From: Siphonodentalium dalli
Lineage: Eukaryota; Mollusca; Scaphopoda; Gadilida; Siphonodentaliidae
Reading direction: 5' to 3'
DNA length: 64,000 nt
Assembly: GCA_032622095.1 (NCBI GenBank)
Contig: CP136063.1
Span: forward strand, 41,328,106-41,392,105
In this document: positions 10,070 through 20,573 of the stretch, in pieces
How positions within the stretch are numbered: the stretch's first letter is position 1
Layout of the letters: each line of letters opens with the position of its first letter
Translations under genes and position numbers: made by a program
Notes under the pieces: model-generated
What the model was told of the DNA's origin: nothing
Seen by the model: the letters and a program-made list of their open reading frames with translations, nothing else
Database searches by the model: none

Positions 10070-12358
10070 TTATCTTTTTTTAGTTGAATCTTTGGCTGTT
10101 TTTATAATTAGTTCGGAATATTTCTCTAAACCATGTACCATAGCATCCTCCCCGGACTGTCCCAAAATTCTTCTAAATTCTTTCTTGACCTACAAAATGT
10201 AATAAAGTTTTGATACACATACTACTTGAAAGTCTTGAAGTTAAAACTGGAGGACAGCTCTGGGCAGCTGGTCAAAATGTTTAACTCATTCAGTGCCAGC
10301 GACAGATATATTCGTCACACGTTTTCTCGATCCACGTGCCAGCTACGGAAATTACTTTATATAAAACATGCCGCATTCCATAAATAACACATAATGTTCA
10401 CATAAAGTAAAATCACCAATAAGGTTGGGCCAAATCACATGCGCAGAAGACAATTGTAAACCAATTAGCACCCAATATCACCATCATTTTAAGCTAATTA
10501 TATGCTGCTTGGTCAGATTATTATATGCCCCACTGTGTGACGTTATACTAAAGTTATATTGATCATTACTATCGACAGTGTTGTTGTGTCAACACTGAAA
10601 TAACTTCCAAAGTTATAGTCATGTTTGGAAACGTGTGAGAAACTTATAAATATTAGATGTTATAGCTGCATGTCGATGTTTGACATGATAATATCTCATT
10701 TTCACAATTCATCCATCCAAATTAGACTGAAAGACATATTTAACCTTTGAAATTTTTGGAATCATAACCTTGACAACACACAAACATAAAAACATGCAAA
10801 TATGTGGTAGCCTATTAATATTTATACGACATTGCTGTATTCTGGCTTGTCATTTTCAAATACATATGTTTAGAATCTAATATGGTAATGAATATGATAT
10901 ACATGTAAGCCCTTTTGAGCAAATTGTGATGATATAACTTGTGAGCATTACTGCTGTAATAATCGTGAAAATATGAGCGTTGCGATGGAAACCATAAAGT
11001 CTGTGCACAAGATGATCTTGCTGCAACACTATTTGAACATTGGGTTTTGTCTTTCGAGATGTAAAATACGGCACGCCAACTACTTTAGTTTTAAAGTAAT
11101 CTGTTCTTCTTATTCCCAACTCATCGAAGTTTCAGTAAAACAGCCAGGAAACCTGCCACACAGGCCGAATAAAACCAAGGAAACACATCACTGAATGAGT
11201 TAATGGTAAAGCTCATCGGATTTCTAATGACTGCAGAGAGCATTCACGTTAGGAAGAATTCTTATCATTTAATCAGATGGTATGATCCATGCAAATTCTC
11301 TAACTGACTTATAACTAGAAACACGATTGAAACTCTTTACAAATATATCATTGTACATGTTTAGTATATGCAAATATGATACAAGAGTGGAGACATAATT
11401 TATAAAAAAAAATTAAGCGATTCTGAAGGAATTCATAAGAGAATATTTACACGCCTAATGTAATTTTTGCTATAACATCATGCTAAAATTAAATTCCCCA
11501 TACAATTCATACTGTGAAAAGCACGGTAACTAAGGACGTAGAAATTTTATGATAAATCATGGGTAAATGGTCATAAAAATAGTATAATTGTGTATAAATA
11601 TAAGAAATTGAAGTTTGTTTCATGATTATTCTCGTATGAATGCGTTTTGGTCTGAAAATTCTGTGTAAATCGCTTTCATACTCCGAGAATAATCATGAAA
11701 CGAACATTCCTTTCGTAAAAATTTACCCTGTAAATGGACTGTCAAATGCAAATAATGTTAGAGCTCTTGCATTCATACCCAGGTCTTGCCATTCATAGTA
11801 GCATCTTGCCATTCATAGTAGCATGAATGCATGATGACATCACAACAAGGCGGATTCTTTAATTTGTAAATAAATTTTAACTTTTTAACGCATTTGCCAA
11901 TTTCGCATGTCACAGGGAAAAACCTCAAGACAATTATAGAATCAATACTGACCTCATATGTAGTAAAGAGGCACGGAAACTTCTCCCGTATCGCAGATAT
12001 TCTGCAACACTGGACAACGTCCATTTGTCGTCGATCCGCAACGGTTTGGTCCATCAGTTTAGTGATTCTTGTTTTGTCCTGACAAGACTTTGACCGTTGC
12101 GCTTGATCCTCCATCCAGTTTATATGTCGTTCGATGGTGTCATCATCTTCTTCCTCCGGGCGTCCCGGGAGGAAATTAGCTACCACCCAGTGCGGTTTTG
12201 TCGCTTTCGATGGTTTAGATTGGTTCTCTTCCATGTCAGAATCATCAGCTACATCATTTATCACTTTCTTTTGTCTGTTAGCTGGACGCTTATAATGGCC
12301 CTGTCCTTTCTTTTCCGATTGCTCCGGAATTTATTCTCAATAGCTGTCTTCCAGAGGA
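10070..12358 (-). CDS. Two terminal exons of a conserved protein of unknown function
   Basis: Exon 12358-11953 follows a polypyrimidine acceptor (TTTTTTTTCAG). It encodes LWKTAIENKFRSNRKRKD, a Lys/Asn-rich stretch, WVVANFLPGRPEEEDDDTIERH, and TKLMDQTVADRRQ..IREKFPCLFTTYE, ending at donor GAG|GTCAGT. The next exon (10189-10070, acceptor CATTTTGTAG) continues in the same phase: VKKEFRRILGQSGEDAMVHG, then a stop. The pattern 'W..K.KF....', 'FLP.RP..EDD..I..H', 'M..T...RR', '+...+P.LF', '+..EF.RI' recurs in uncharacterised animal proteins, some annotated as SAM-domain-like; function is unknown. A one-base frameshift near 12300 separates NRKRKD from HYKRPANRQKK, so this copy may be damaged. Upstream exons were not identified. 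The intron (10190-11952) holds no other gene. Confidence 0.55.
11614..11706. repeat. Inverted repeat in the intron of the two-exon gene
   Basis: GTTTCATGATTATTCTCG.ATGA at about 11618 and its complement (TCAT..CGAGAATAATCATGAAAC) at about 11682-11705, arms of about 26 bp around a 40-bp loop. Nearby (11783-11823) a 20-bp direct repeat, TCTTGCCATTCATAGTAGCA, lies inside the exon-side intron. Confidence 0.75.
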
Positions 12359-12639
12359 CTGAAAAAAAATATTAGTAACCTTAAAAGGGAACTATTAGTA
12401 AACTTAGTTGCTCAGTAAAATAAACTATACCAGTGTCATAACGTAGAATTAAGGTTACTGAGACGAATCATATTCGCAAACAAGACCACGTGTTTCTCAT
12501 TTGTTTTGTTATTAATGCCGACTTACGATACAAATCTACTATTTTCAACAATTCGGACATTTAGAAACGGTATTGATGACTGAACTGTGTAATCATATAA
12601 TATCATGGAGTTGTGCAAGACTATCACTACTGCGCACTC

Positions 12640-13080
12640 AGCCCATTAAATGGCCATTAACATACATCATTAAAATACCATTAACAAAAACAGGTTAAAG
12701 TCCTATTAAAACCCAATTACAATACAATTAAAACACAATTAAAATACCCATTAATTGGGCACTTTTAATGACTTGGGTAATTGGCATTATTAACGTACAA
12801 AATGAGCCATGATCAATTAATGGCTATTAATAAATACCATGAAAAACCTTAAACTGTAATGGGCATTAAAAAAATACCATTATAAAATTATATTGGGCAT
12901 TAATTAAAAACTAATAATTAAGGGGGTAATTAATGGTCATTACATAGGCATTAAATGGCCATTAACTGTTCAATAAACATGTCCATTAAAATATACCATT
13001 AAATTATGTGCATCAAAATGAATTTCATGGCCATTACTTTCTGCCATGTACTATTTGATGGCAATTAAAAAAATTAATGG
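12640..13080. repeat. ATTAA/TTAATGG-rich region
   Basis: Dense irregular repetition of CATTAA, GGCCATTAA and TTAATGGCCAT in both orientations (for example ATGGCCATTAA at about 12648 and AATGGCCATTAAC at about 12955). There is no constant period and no coding potential. Probably a degenerate satellite or simple-sequence expansion. Confidence 0.7.
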
Positions 13081-13127
13081 GTTTGACCTTACCCACTAAA
13101 ATACTGCAGTACATTTGGATCAAATGT

Positions 13128-13156
13128 AGCTAGCTAGCTAGCTATATATAGCTAGC
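13128..13156. repeat. (AGCT)n tract with TATATA core
   Basis: TAGCTAGCTAGCTAGC followed by TATATATAGCTAGCC; every base can pair in a self-complementary foldback. Confidence 0.85.
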
Positions 13157-13319
13157 CTTGGTCCTGCAGGTTGCATTGTTTGATACACAAATAATCAATA
13201 GTGGGTAGCTAGATTGTTACAATATATAGTTGTCTCTTTTATGCAAAATGTTCCTACACGTCAGCACACAAGCAGAATTAAACGTTGTTTAAAATTTATT
13301 TCTCCTGTCTCAATCTGAT

Positions 13320-13760
13320 GTAATAACTTGAACGCGACATCGATGCTGATTCAAAGACATTACCCGAGTAATATAATATATATAGACATTATATTCCAAG
13401 TTTGGTCAAAATCCATTTGAAGTGTATATATCACAATCTGATGTAATGATGCCAGAATGCGACATCGGACGTGGTAATTTTATGACGTAATGACGTCAAA
13501 ACGTTGGATGCCAGGTTTGGTGATTGGAATGCATTCCCCGGGTAAAAATGACATGTGCCATGTTGGTGGAAATCGGTTCAGTGGTTCACAATCTGCCAAT
13601 AATGTCATAACACGACGTCAAATTTTATGATGATATGGTGAAAATGACATTATGTCCCAAGTTTGGTGTAAATCGGTTCAGTATTTTTCATGGCCATTAG
13701 TGTGACAAACAAACAGACAGACAGACAAAACACACATTGACATTGTCAAAATATATAATA
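13320..13760 (+). repeat. Interspersed repeat ending in a GACA run
   Basis: Contains recurring pieces (CACAATCTGATGTAATGA, CCAAGTTTGGT..AAATCGGTTCAG) and ends ACAAACAAACAGACAGACAG..TTGACATTGTCAAAATATA. It resembles the Helitron-like elements in general plan, but clear termini were not found. Confidence 0.5.
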
Positions 13761-14290
13761 CTAGCTGGTGGACCCGACTTCGTTCGGGCTGTTTTCCTCT
13801 GCTTTTCGACGGATTGACCTTGAATTGAAGGTCAAAGTCACGATTTGACCCATCCAAAACACTCCCTGGACAAAAGTACCCGACAGAAGTACCCGTTGAA
13901 ATCTGTCCGCTTTTACCCGATTTGACCTTAAATTGACCATTTTGTAGGTCAAGTTTGGATCACAATTTGACCCGTCCAAAACATTCCTCAGATAAAAGTA
14001 ACCCTAGGTATCAAATTTCGTCAAAATTCGCGATTTGACCTTGAATTGACAATTTTGAAGGTCAAGGTCAGGTCGGGGTAACGATTTGACCCGTCCAAAA
14101 GACTCCCCGTCCAAAAGTACCTCTAGGTTTCAAATTTCATCGAAATCCGTCTTGTTTTATCCGATTTGACCCATCCAAACACTTCATGGACAAAATTACC
14201 CCTAGTTATCAAATTTCGTCTGGCAGTTTTCTCGGCCATAGCTAACACACACACAGACAGACAGAAGTCCCAAATTATATAGTAGAAAGA
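13761..14290 (-). mobile_element. Non-autonomous Helitron-like element
   Basis: On the minus strand it starts TCTTTCTACTATATAA after an A (14291) and ends with hairpin CCCGA..TCGGG, GTCCACCAG and CTAG before a T (13760). Interior has a CAGACAGACAG tract near the 5' end and direct repeats of 'TTGACCTT', 'CCGTCCAAAACACTC' and 'AAAGTACCC'. It has no ORF, so it must depend on an autonomous helicase-bearing element elsewhere. Confidence 0.7.
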
Positions 14291-14374
14291 TTAATATACG
14301 AAGAGTGTGGTATATATAGAGGATCTACAAATAGTCCCCAGTTTATAGCAGAATTTACAAAACGAGTACAGTAA

Positions 14375-14927
14375 GTGCCACCGCACACGCTACGATTAAA
14401 ATCGTAAGTGGGGAAAATCGTACGGTGCTGCGATGTTTACAGCTACAATTTTATCAACGTGATCGATCACATGATAGCAAAATGTTATACCCCATTCTCC
14501 GCATTATACAACTAAATACATATGGCATGTATCTCAATGTTCTAAACTAACAAGTTGATGTTGAAAGTTCAAGTGAAATTGAATATTTTTTTAATTTTGA
14601 CATTTTTGTACCTATCAACTCAACAGGCTCAGTTTCCCCAATTGAATTTCAACAATTGCGGCAGCCCTCTACTCCTTGCCTGGTATGTGGTGTAGGCCTG
14701 CACTCCCTGCCGTGCCACATTTCCACCAATGTGGCTTCGATTTTGTAAGGGCAAGAAGTTTGTAAACTTTGCGCCATTTTTTAATGTTTTCTTTTCGTGG
14801 TATTTACAACATGACCACGATTTTCCTGGTAAAATCAAATAGTGCTTGATTGCTACGATTTGGCTATGATGCTTCCTCCTGCGATTTTCCCCACTTACAA
14901 TTTTAATCGCAGCGTGTGCGGTGGCAC
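14375..14927. mobile_element. Harbinger-type MITE with TAA target duplication
   Basis: Terminal inverted repeats of about 47 bp start GTGCCACCGCACACGCT and end AGCGTGTGCGGTGGCAC, each flanked directly by TAA (14372-14374 and 14928-14930). A three-base TWA duplication is the signature of PIF/Harbinger elements. The interior (553 bp total) has only short unrecognised frames, so it is non-autonomous. Confidence 0.75.
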
Positions 14928-14951
14928 TAAATTAGATCTTGCCATACCTAA

Positions 14952-15661
14952 TCTACTATATAATTTGAGACTTCTGTATATATATAAATATATACATGTA
15001 CATACTAGAAGGTGACCCGACTTCGTCCGGGCTTTGACCTTGAATTGACCATTTTGAAGGTCAAGGTCAGGTGGGGTAACGATTTGACCCGTCCAAAACA
15101 CTGCCCGGACAAAAGTACCCGACAAAAGTACCCGTCGAAATCCATCCGGTTTTACTCGAATTGATCATTTTGAAGGTCAAGGTCAGGTCGGGGTCACGAC
15201 TCGACCCGTCCAATGCACTCAGTGGACAAAAGTAACCCTACGTATCAAATTTTGTCCTTGAATTGACCCGATTTCAAGGTCAAGGTCACGTTGCATGGGC
15301 AAATGAATAGGCCTATGAGACTCCCCATACGAAAGTACCCCCACATACCAAGTTTCATCAAAATCCCGTGATATTCGGGCATTTGACCTTGAAATTACCC
15401 GATTTCAAGGTCACAACGCACGGGCAAATTAATAGGCCTATGGCATTGCCCGGCCGAAAACACCCCCACATACCAAGTTTCATCGAAATCCCGTGATATT
15501 CGTGCGTTTGACCTTGAAATGACCCAAGGTCACGTCGCACGGCAAATTAATAGCCCTATGTCACTCCCCGGTCGAAAATACCCCCACATACCAAGTTTCA
15601 TCGAAATCGGCTCGGCCGTTTTTGAGTCCATTGGAAACAGACAGACACACACACAGACAGA
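14952..15661 (-). mobile_element. Helitron-like pair: plus-strand 5' stub and 5'-truncated minus copy
   Basis: 14952-14978 is a bare plus-strand 5' terminus (TCTACTATATAATTTGAG, ACTTCTG) running straight into TA repeats. 15005-15661 is a minus-strand copy with a clear 3' end (hairpin CCCGGACGAAGTCGGG, CTAG at 15005-15008, T at 15004) but no 5' terminus. It stops after the CAGACAGA tract at about 15661, where candidate exon sequence begins. Confidence 0.6.
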
Positions 15662-15849
15662 TCTCCACTCTCAGTCACAAAAAACGGCACTTCGGGGTTA
15701 ATAGCGTTGATAGTTAAAGAGTATTCCTCTCCACAGTTTAGTTGATAAAGAGCGTATGTAGGTAATGTCATTCTTACGTCTGGGTCTCGGTGTGTGCATG
15801 TAAGACTGTATGCAGACATGAGCGTGTTGTGTGACGACATTCCCAACAC
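15662..15849 (-). CDS. Candidate internal exon, unrecognised
   Basis: After acceptor TGCTATACTAG a 60-codon open frame reads GMSSHNTLMSAYSLTCTHRD, then PTYALYQLNCGEEYSLTI and INPEVPFFVTES. Composition and spacing look protein-like rather than random, but no family is recognised. The Helitron-like copy abuts the 3' side at about 15661, so the exon may be truncated and no donor is visible. Confidence 0.3.
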
Positions 15850-16039
15850 CTAGTATAGCAGGGAAAAATATCTATTAGCCACCATCAAAGCGAGTATTGC
15901 GACGTATTAATTCAAATGCTTTCGATCAAACAATATTCTCTGTCGCACTCATATTTCGTCATCTCTTCGAATCAACTGCAATCGGCCTATTTTTTAGAAT
16001 GCAACACATGTCGCGTTGGTGATGGGGTGCACGGCGGGA

Positions 16040-16225
16040 TTAATTTAAATATGTCATGTTGGTAACAATATCTAGCCGAGAATACCGCAGACCTACAGAC
16101 GAATGCGACCAGCAAATTTCAAAATTGGTCACTTGACCTCCCCATGAATATATTCTGGGAAATGCCAGGGAATGCATGCCCATTATCAGGTCATTGTGTG
16201 TGTCGCGGTCGCGCAATTTTAACAC
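16040..16225 (-). CDS. Short ORF, unrecognised
   Basis: 61-residue frame with MLKLRDRDTHNDLIMGMHSL and YSWGGQVTNFEICWSHSS. It lies 190 bp upstream (in minus orientation) of the candidate exon at 15662-15849 and could belong to the same gene. No domain recognised; chance ORF not excluded. Confidence 0.2.
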   Translation of the reverse strand: MLKLRDRDTHNDLIMGMHSLAFPRIYSWGGQVTNFEICWSHSSVGLRYSRLDIVTNMTYLN

Positions 16226-16465
16226 TTTCGAGGTAAATACACGTGGTTGTGAATTACGTCACGCCACGTGGATCCAGGCGGAAGTTAACCTGACCCTTCC
16301 AATGCCGCGTACGTTAGTGATACCGGAGTTATAGCGTGCGCGTTATGTTTTTTGACTGACCGCATGCAGTGCCCGATCCGCCGAATGTGAACATGCTATC
16401 AACTGTTACGGCATTCTGTCGCCCACGGCAGTCAATTGCCGTGTCGAATATTGAAGCCTACTGAT

Positions 16466-16632
16466 CAATTCAAGGTCAAATCGGGTAAAACTCGCTGATT
16501 TCGACGAAATTGTACACCTAGGTGCAGCATACGTGTCTCGGAAGCTGGTGCAGCATACGTGTCTCGAAAGCTGTTGCAATTGCTTTTTTGAACAATGAGA
16601 CAAACCACGCCAGAGGCGGGCTAACCTGCTAG
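16466..16632 (+). mobile_element. Helitron-like 3' end (first of three abutting copies)
   Basis: Plus-strand 3' terminus: hairpin CGCC-AGA-GGCG, GGCTAACCTG, CTAG at 16629-16632. Upstream it shares 'GATCAATTCAAGGTCAAATC' style sequence with the other copies and contains a 27-bp direct duplication (GGTGCAGCATACGTGTCTCG, at 16520 and 16547). Its 5' end is not identifiable. Confidence 0.55.
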
Positions 16633-17325
16633 TCTATTATATATTTTGGAAGATCTGTCTGTGTGTGTGTGTGTGTGTTCATGATGAACTCGAAAACGGC
16701 CAACCCGATTTTGATGAAACTTGGTATGTGGGGGTACTTTCCCGTGCGACTTGAAGGTCATTTCAAGGTCAAACGCCAGAATATCACAGGATTTCGATGA
16801 AACTTGGTATGTGGGGGTACTTTCGGCCGGGGTGTCATCGGCCTATTAATTTGCCCGTGTGATGTGACCTTGGGTAATTTCAAGGTCAAACGCCTGAATA
16901 TCACGGGATTTCGATGAAAATTAGTGTCTAGAGATACTTTCGTATGGGGAGTCTTATAAGCCTATTCATTTGCCCGTGCGACGTGACATTGACCTTAAAA
17001 TCGGGTCAATTCAAGGTCAAATCGCGAATTTTTATGGGATTTCCACGAAATTTGATACATAGGGTTACTTTTGTCCACTGAGTGTTTTGGACGGGTAAAA
17101 TTGTGACCCTGACCTGACCTTGACCATCAAAATGATCAATTCAAGGTCAAATCGGGTAAAACAGGATGGATTTCAATGGGTACTTTTGTCGGGTAGTTTT
17201 GGACGGGTCAAATTGTGACACCACCTGACCCTTGACCTTCAAAATGAACAATTCAAGGTCAAATCGCGCAATTCGCCGAAAAGCAAAGGGGAAACAGGAC
17301 GGACGAAGTTGGGTCCACCGGCTAG
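16633..17325 (+). mobile_element. Complete Helitron-like element, second of three abutting copies
   Basis: Starts TCTATTATATATTTTGG immediately after the CTAG of the previous copy and ends CGGACGAAGTTGGGTCCACC, GG, CTAG (17322-17325). It carries a (TG)n run at about 16662-16678, 'GATGAAACTTGGTATGTGGG' modules and several 'TTCAAGGTCAAA' direct repeats. No ORF of note. Confidence 0.7.
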
Positions 17326-17665
17326 TCTACTATATATATTGGAACTTCTGTTTGTCTGTCTGTTTGTCTGTTAGCTATGGCCGGGAAAACTGCCCGACAG
17401 ATTTTGACGAAATTTGATACCTAGGGGTGATTTTTTCCAGGGATGGTTTTGGACGGTTCAAATTGTGACCCGACTGACCTTGACCTTCAAAAAGGTCAAT
17501 TCAAGGTCAAATAAAATAAAACGGGATGGATTTCAACGAAATTTGATACCTAGAGTTACTTTTGGACGGGTCAAATCATTACCCCGACCTGACCTTAAGG
17601 TCAAATCAGGTAAAAAGGATGGATTTCGATGAAATTTTATACCTAGAGTTACTGTTGGACAGGCA
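17326..17665 (+). mobile_element. 3'-truncated Helitron-like element, third of three abutting copies
   Basis: Starts TCTACTATATATATTGG directly at the CTAG of copy two, with TTTGTCTGTCTGTTTGTCTG and 'AAATTTGATACCTAG' modules. Homology stops near 17665, where SGNH-hydrolase-like minus-strand sequence begins, so hairpin and CTAG are missing. Confidence 0.65.
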
Positions 17666-18200
17666 GTCTTTTGGACTGTGACCACTGCCTTGCATTACCA
17701 TGGTAATTACCATAATTCCCTGAGAATGGGAATTGCCCACAATTTCCTTGGGAATAAGAATTCCCTTGGATGGGTACTTGAATATTAGAATTGGGTGGTT
17801 TGTAATAACCACGGTCCAAATTTCCTTGGGAATATGAATCCCCGTGGAATGAGAAATTACAGTTATGAGGTTTGGAATAGCCATGGCCCCTTGTTTGACA
17901 ATAATTGGTCTTCTCATGCACTGGGGAGGAGACACCAGTTTTTACATGTGAGCAACCTAGTGTCTTCACCCGCATTCACATGAAGTCCATCATTGTCAAA
18001 TAGGTTTTTCTTAAGGCTACCATAAGCTGTTTTAAAATTATTGTTATACACTAGGTGTATTTTGTCTTCATTTATATATTTGGAAATTATAATGTCATTT
18101 AGATAAGCACATTTTCCGCTCAAGGGTTGAATGTCACAAAGGGTCAATAATGATATGTATAGTGATTGACATTTGGTCAATGCCAAGTCAATCAATTCTT
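17650..18200 (-). pseudogene. SGNH-hydrolase-like C-terminus with Gly/Tyr/Asn-rich tail, frameshifted
   Basis: The minus frame from 18195 reads IDLALTKCQSLYISLLTLCD, NDIIISKYI and NDGLHVNAGEDTRLL. The D-G-x-H block is the final catalytic motif of SGNH/GDSL esterases, as found in esterase-containing proteins and some LINE ORF1 proteins. Near 17950 the frame breaks (CKNW against VKTGV) and continues as a Gly/Tyr/Asn/Ser-rich tail (FSGNYGNYHGNARQWS). The upstream esterase half is absent, so catalysis is not possible from this copy. Whether it comes from a retrotransposon or a host gene cannot be decided here. Confidence 0.5.
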
Positions 18201-18231
18201 GATATTGTTCCTATGTTTGTTCTAAGGTCGA

Positions 18232-18258
18232 CTCGCATATATAAGAGAATGCATTGGC
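18232..18258 (+). repeat. Solo copy of the palindromic-MITE terminus
   Basis: Carries CTCGCATATATAAGAGAAT followed by GCATTGGC, identical to the arms at 23143-23211 and 23292-23316. The flanks GTCGA and ACAGGG are also shared with the 23.1 kb copy. Confidence 0.8.
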
Positions 18259-18387
18259 ACAGGGTAAAAAAAATCCCGACTTCCAACTGGATTTGATATG
18301 GCGGGTTACAAATAAGTTTTCGCCGATGTTTTTACTAGTGTCATATTTTTGTACAATACAGCTTTAGGTTTGGGTCTATTTTATCAA

Positions 18388-18590
18388 TTAAAACCTTTTT
18401 CCAGTGGTACTAGTATATAATGGAAGTTTAAAACCCTTTCCAGTAGTGCCGATATATAATGGAAGTTTAAAACCCTTTCCAGTGGTGCAGGTATATAATG
18501 GAAGTTTAAAACCCTTTCCAGTGGTGCAGGTATATAATTGAAGTTTAAAACCCTTTCCACTGGTACTGGTATATAATGGAAGTCTTAGGA
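18388..18590. repeat. 39-bp minisatellite, about five copies
   Basis: Unit: TGGAAGTTTAAAACCCTTTC followed by CAGTGGTGCAGGTATATAA, with point variants. 39 is a multiple of three, so the minus strand shows an artificial open frame (KGFKLPLYTCTTG). This is read as a repeat, not a gene. Confidence 0.9.
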
Positions 18591-18995
18591 CGGACTGCAT
18601 ATTGAGTTACCCATCTATACTGGGTACTGATATTCACAAACAATTGAAGAGGCTCAACAAGCAATCTATATTTTGACAATACATAACAACCAAACACTTG
18701 ATCAAGTCGTCACTTGATTGTGTTACTATGCCTGCCATTGAATTTTCATGTGTTGTATTTTGCTATTATTTTTGCATTCATTTATACTTTATAAGTATTA
18801 ATACTAGCCACAATATTGCATACAAATTATATCATATCCTTTGCTTTCCAGGTGGTTCCATACAAAACATTTTGATAATTTACATATGACCCAGTATGGC
18901 CCGCAAAAAATATATAGAACGTGGGAACTCATCAGTGAGACCATAAGGGTCTTAACAAAATTAAGAAATAAATTTATGAATGGTATTTTATTTAA

Positions 18996-19568
18996 AGGGG
19001 TACTGTACGCCAAATGTTGTTGTTGGTTTCTATAGTCTCCGAGTCGGAGAATAAGGTAACAATTTTTTAATTTTTTGGAAGGTCTGTTGAGTACGAAGTA
19101 GTGTTACGGATGACAAATTTACCGGAATGCAAAAATACAAATTGTCGTTGTCGAGTAATTTTTGTACAGTTTTCAACCAAATGAATCAAATAAAAGTTAT
19201 ATTATAGGCATACTAGTCCCATATAATCATTTAAGTTATTGTATCGTCGCTAGTCAGTGAGTGGCTTGAGTGTTCTCCCCGTATCATCATAATATTTTAA
19301 GCGATCGGTTTAACAATCCAGTATCCCTCAAATCCTCTGTTTGATTGCGGAAATTCGTAATTTAATTGACGCCATTTTATGGCTCCAGTCATAAATTCAA
19401 TTTATATCAAAATTATTAACTTTTAAATTATTAAATTTTAAGATAGCCTATTAACCTGAGCGTTTACAGAATACATCTTCGACTCAAATTACTTATGTTT
19501 CTATATATTATCGATATTAGATCGTTGTTGTCACCGGAAATTTAATGAAAATGGCGTACAGTACCCCT
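18996..19568. mobile_element. TTAA-flanked MITE, family 1 (copy A)
   Basis: Termini AGGGGTACTGTACGCC and GGCGTACAGTACCCCT, flanked by TTAA on both sides (18992-18995, 19569-19572). TTAA duplication with a TTAAAGG-type end fits Kolobok/T2-like MITEs, with piggyBac as the alternative. 573 bp, non-coding. A second copy lies inverted at 41821-42403. Confidence 0.8.
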
Positions 19569-19742
19569 TTAAAATGAGTCTTGCACTAGCCAATATAATT
19601 ATGTTGGAACATATATATGCCTTTGGTATGGGTTGTGTACTTTTGATAAAGAATTGTTCAAAGTCAACTTTCCCAAGCACTGTTTGTGTCGCCATTCATA
19701 AATTTATTTCTTAATTTTGTATAGACCCTGATGGGCTCACTG

Positions 19743-20032
19743 GTGCTGGAAGGGTCGTTATTCCATGGTTTTTGGTACTAGGGTACCCAGGTTGGTCAAA
19801 TCTCGTCAGCAAAACCATGTGACACAAACATAGAATTTCAAATTCAACATGGCGGCAAGTATTTTAACATCTATACACCTACCAAATTGGAGAAAATATC
19901 ACGTAATACCTTTATTTGGCCATTACAAGTTGACTTATCATTGGTCAAACGACACCGGGAATTCTCGAAACTTGTTTTTGACCAACCTGTGTACCCTAGT
20001 ACCAAAAACCATGGGATAACAACCCTTTCAGC
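19743..20032. mobile_element. 290-bp inverted-repeat element
   Basis: Arms of about 55 bp (GGAAGGGTCGTTATTCCATG .. CATGGGATAACAACCCTTTC) with the shared core TTTTTGGTACTAGGGTAC. Flanked by CTCACTG on both sides (19736-19742, 20033-20039), a probable 7-8 bp target duplication. Superfamily not certain. Confidence 0.7.
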
Positions 20033-20452
20033 CTCACTGATGTGTTCCCATATTCTCTATATTTTTTGCAGGTGATGTGCAAGTTGACAAGTTGGCAAAA
20101 TGTTTCATATGGATCCATCTCAAACTGTTATGCATAGTTCCGTACACATGGTGAAGCCACCTTGACAGTTCTGACAAACAACAGATAACTCGTAGTCTCG
20201 TACCCGGCAGTGAACATATTAAATCAACATGTTAAACATACAACATCATTTTGTCCATCTTAGAAAAATAAACTGGGCAGAGAAATTGCTTGAGGTACAT
20301 ATTTGCGAAACTATAATATAAAATTGGAATTCAAATATCAGTCATATATCGGTTGAACTCAGCATTGAATTTGTCGGCAAAGTTAATCTTACTGTCAAAT
20401 ATGAGTTGCTTGTTCTGTCGAAACATAAAAAATTTCATAACACAGAATTCAT

Positions 20453-20544
20453 CTTTCGCTGTAGTAACTAACATCTTTCGCTGTAGTAACTAACATCTTT
20501 CTCTGTAGTAACTAACATCTTTCGCTGTAGTAACTAACATCTTT
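20453..20544. repeat. 22-bp tandem repeat, four copies
   Basis: Unit CATCTTTCGCTGTAGTAACT plus AA, nearly perfect; one copy has TCTCTG for TCGCTG. Confidence 0.9.
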
Positions 20545-20573
20545 CATGTTTAAAATATAACTAGAACTGTCAT

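Noticed and set aside
13690-13740. GACA/CAGACAGA tracts as telomere-like or CRISPR-like repeats
   Set aside because: They recur at a fixed place in Helitron-like copies and are an internal feature of those elements.
18388-18600. Minus-strand ORF of KGFKLPLYTCTTG repeats
   Set aside because: 39-bp minisatellite whose period is a multiple of three. No flanking exon features.
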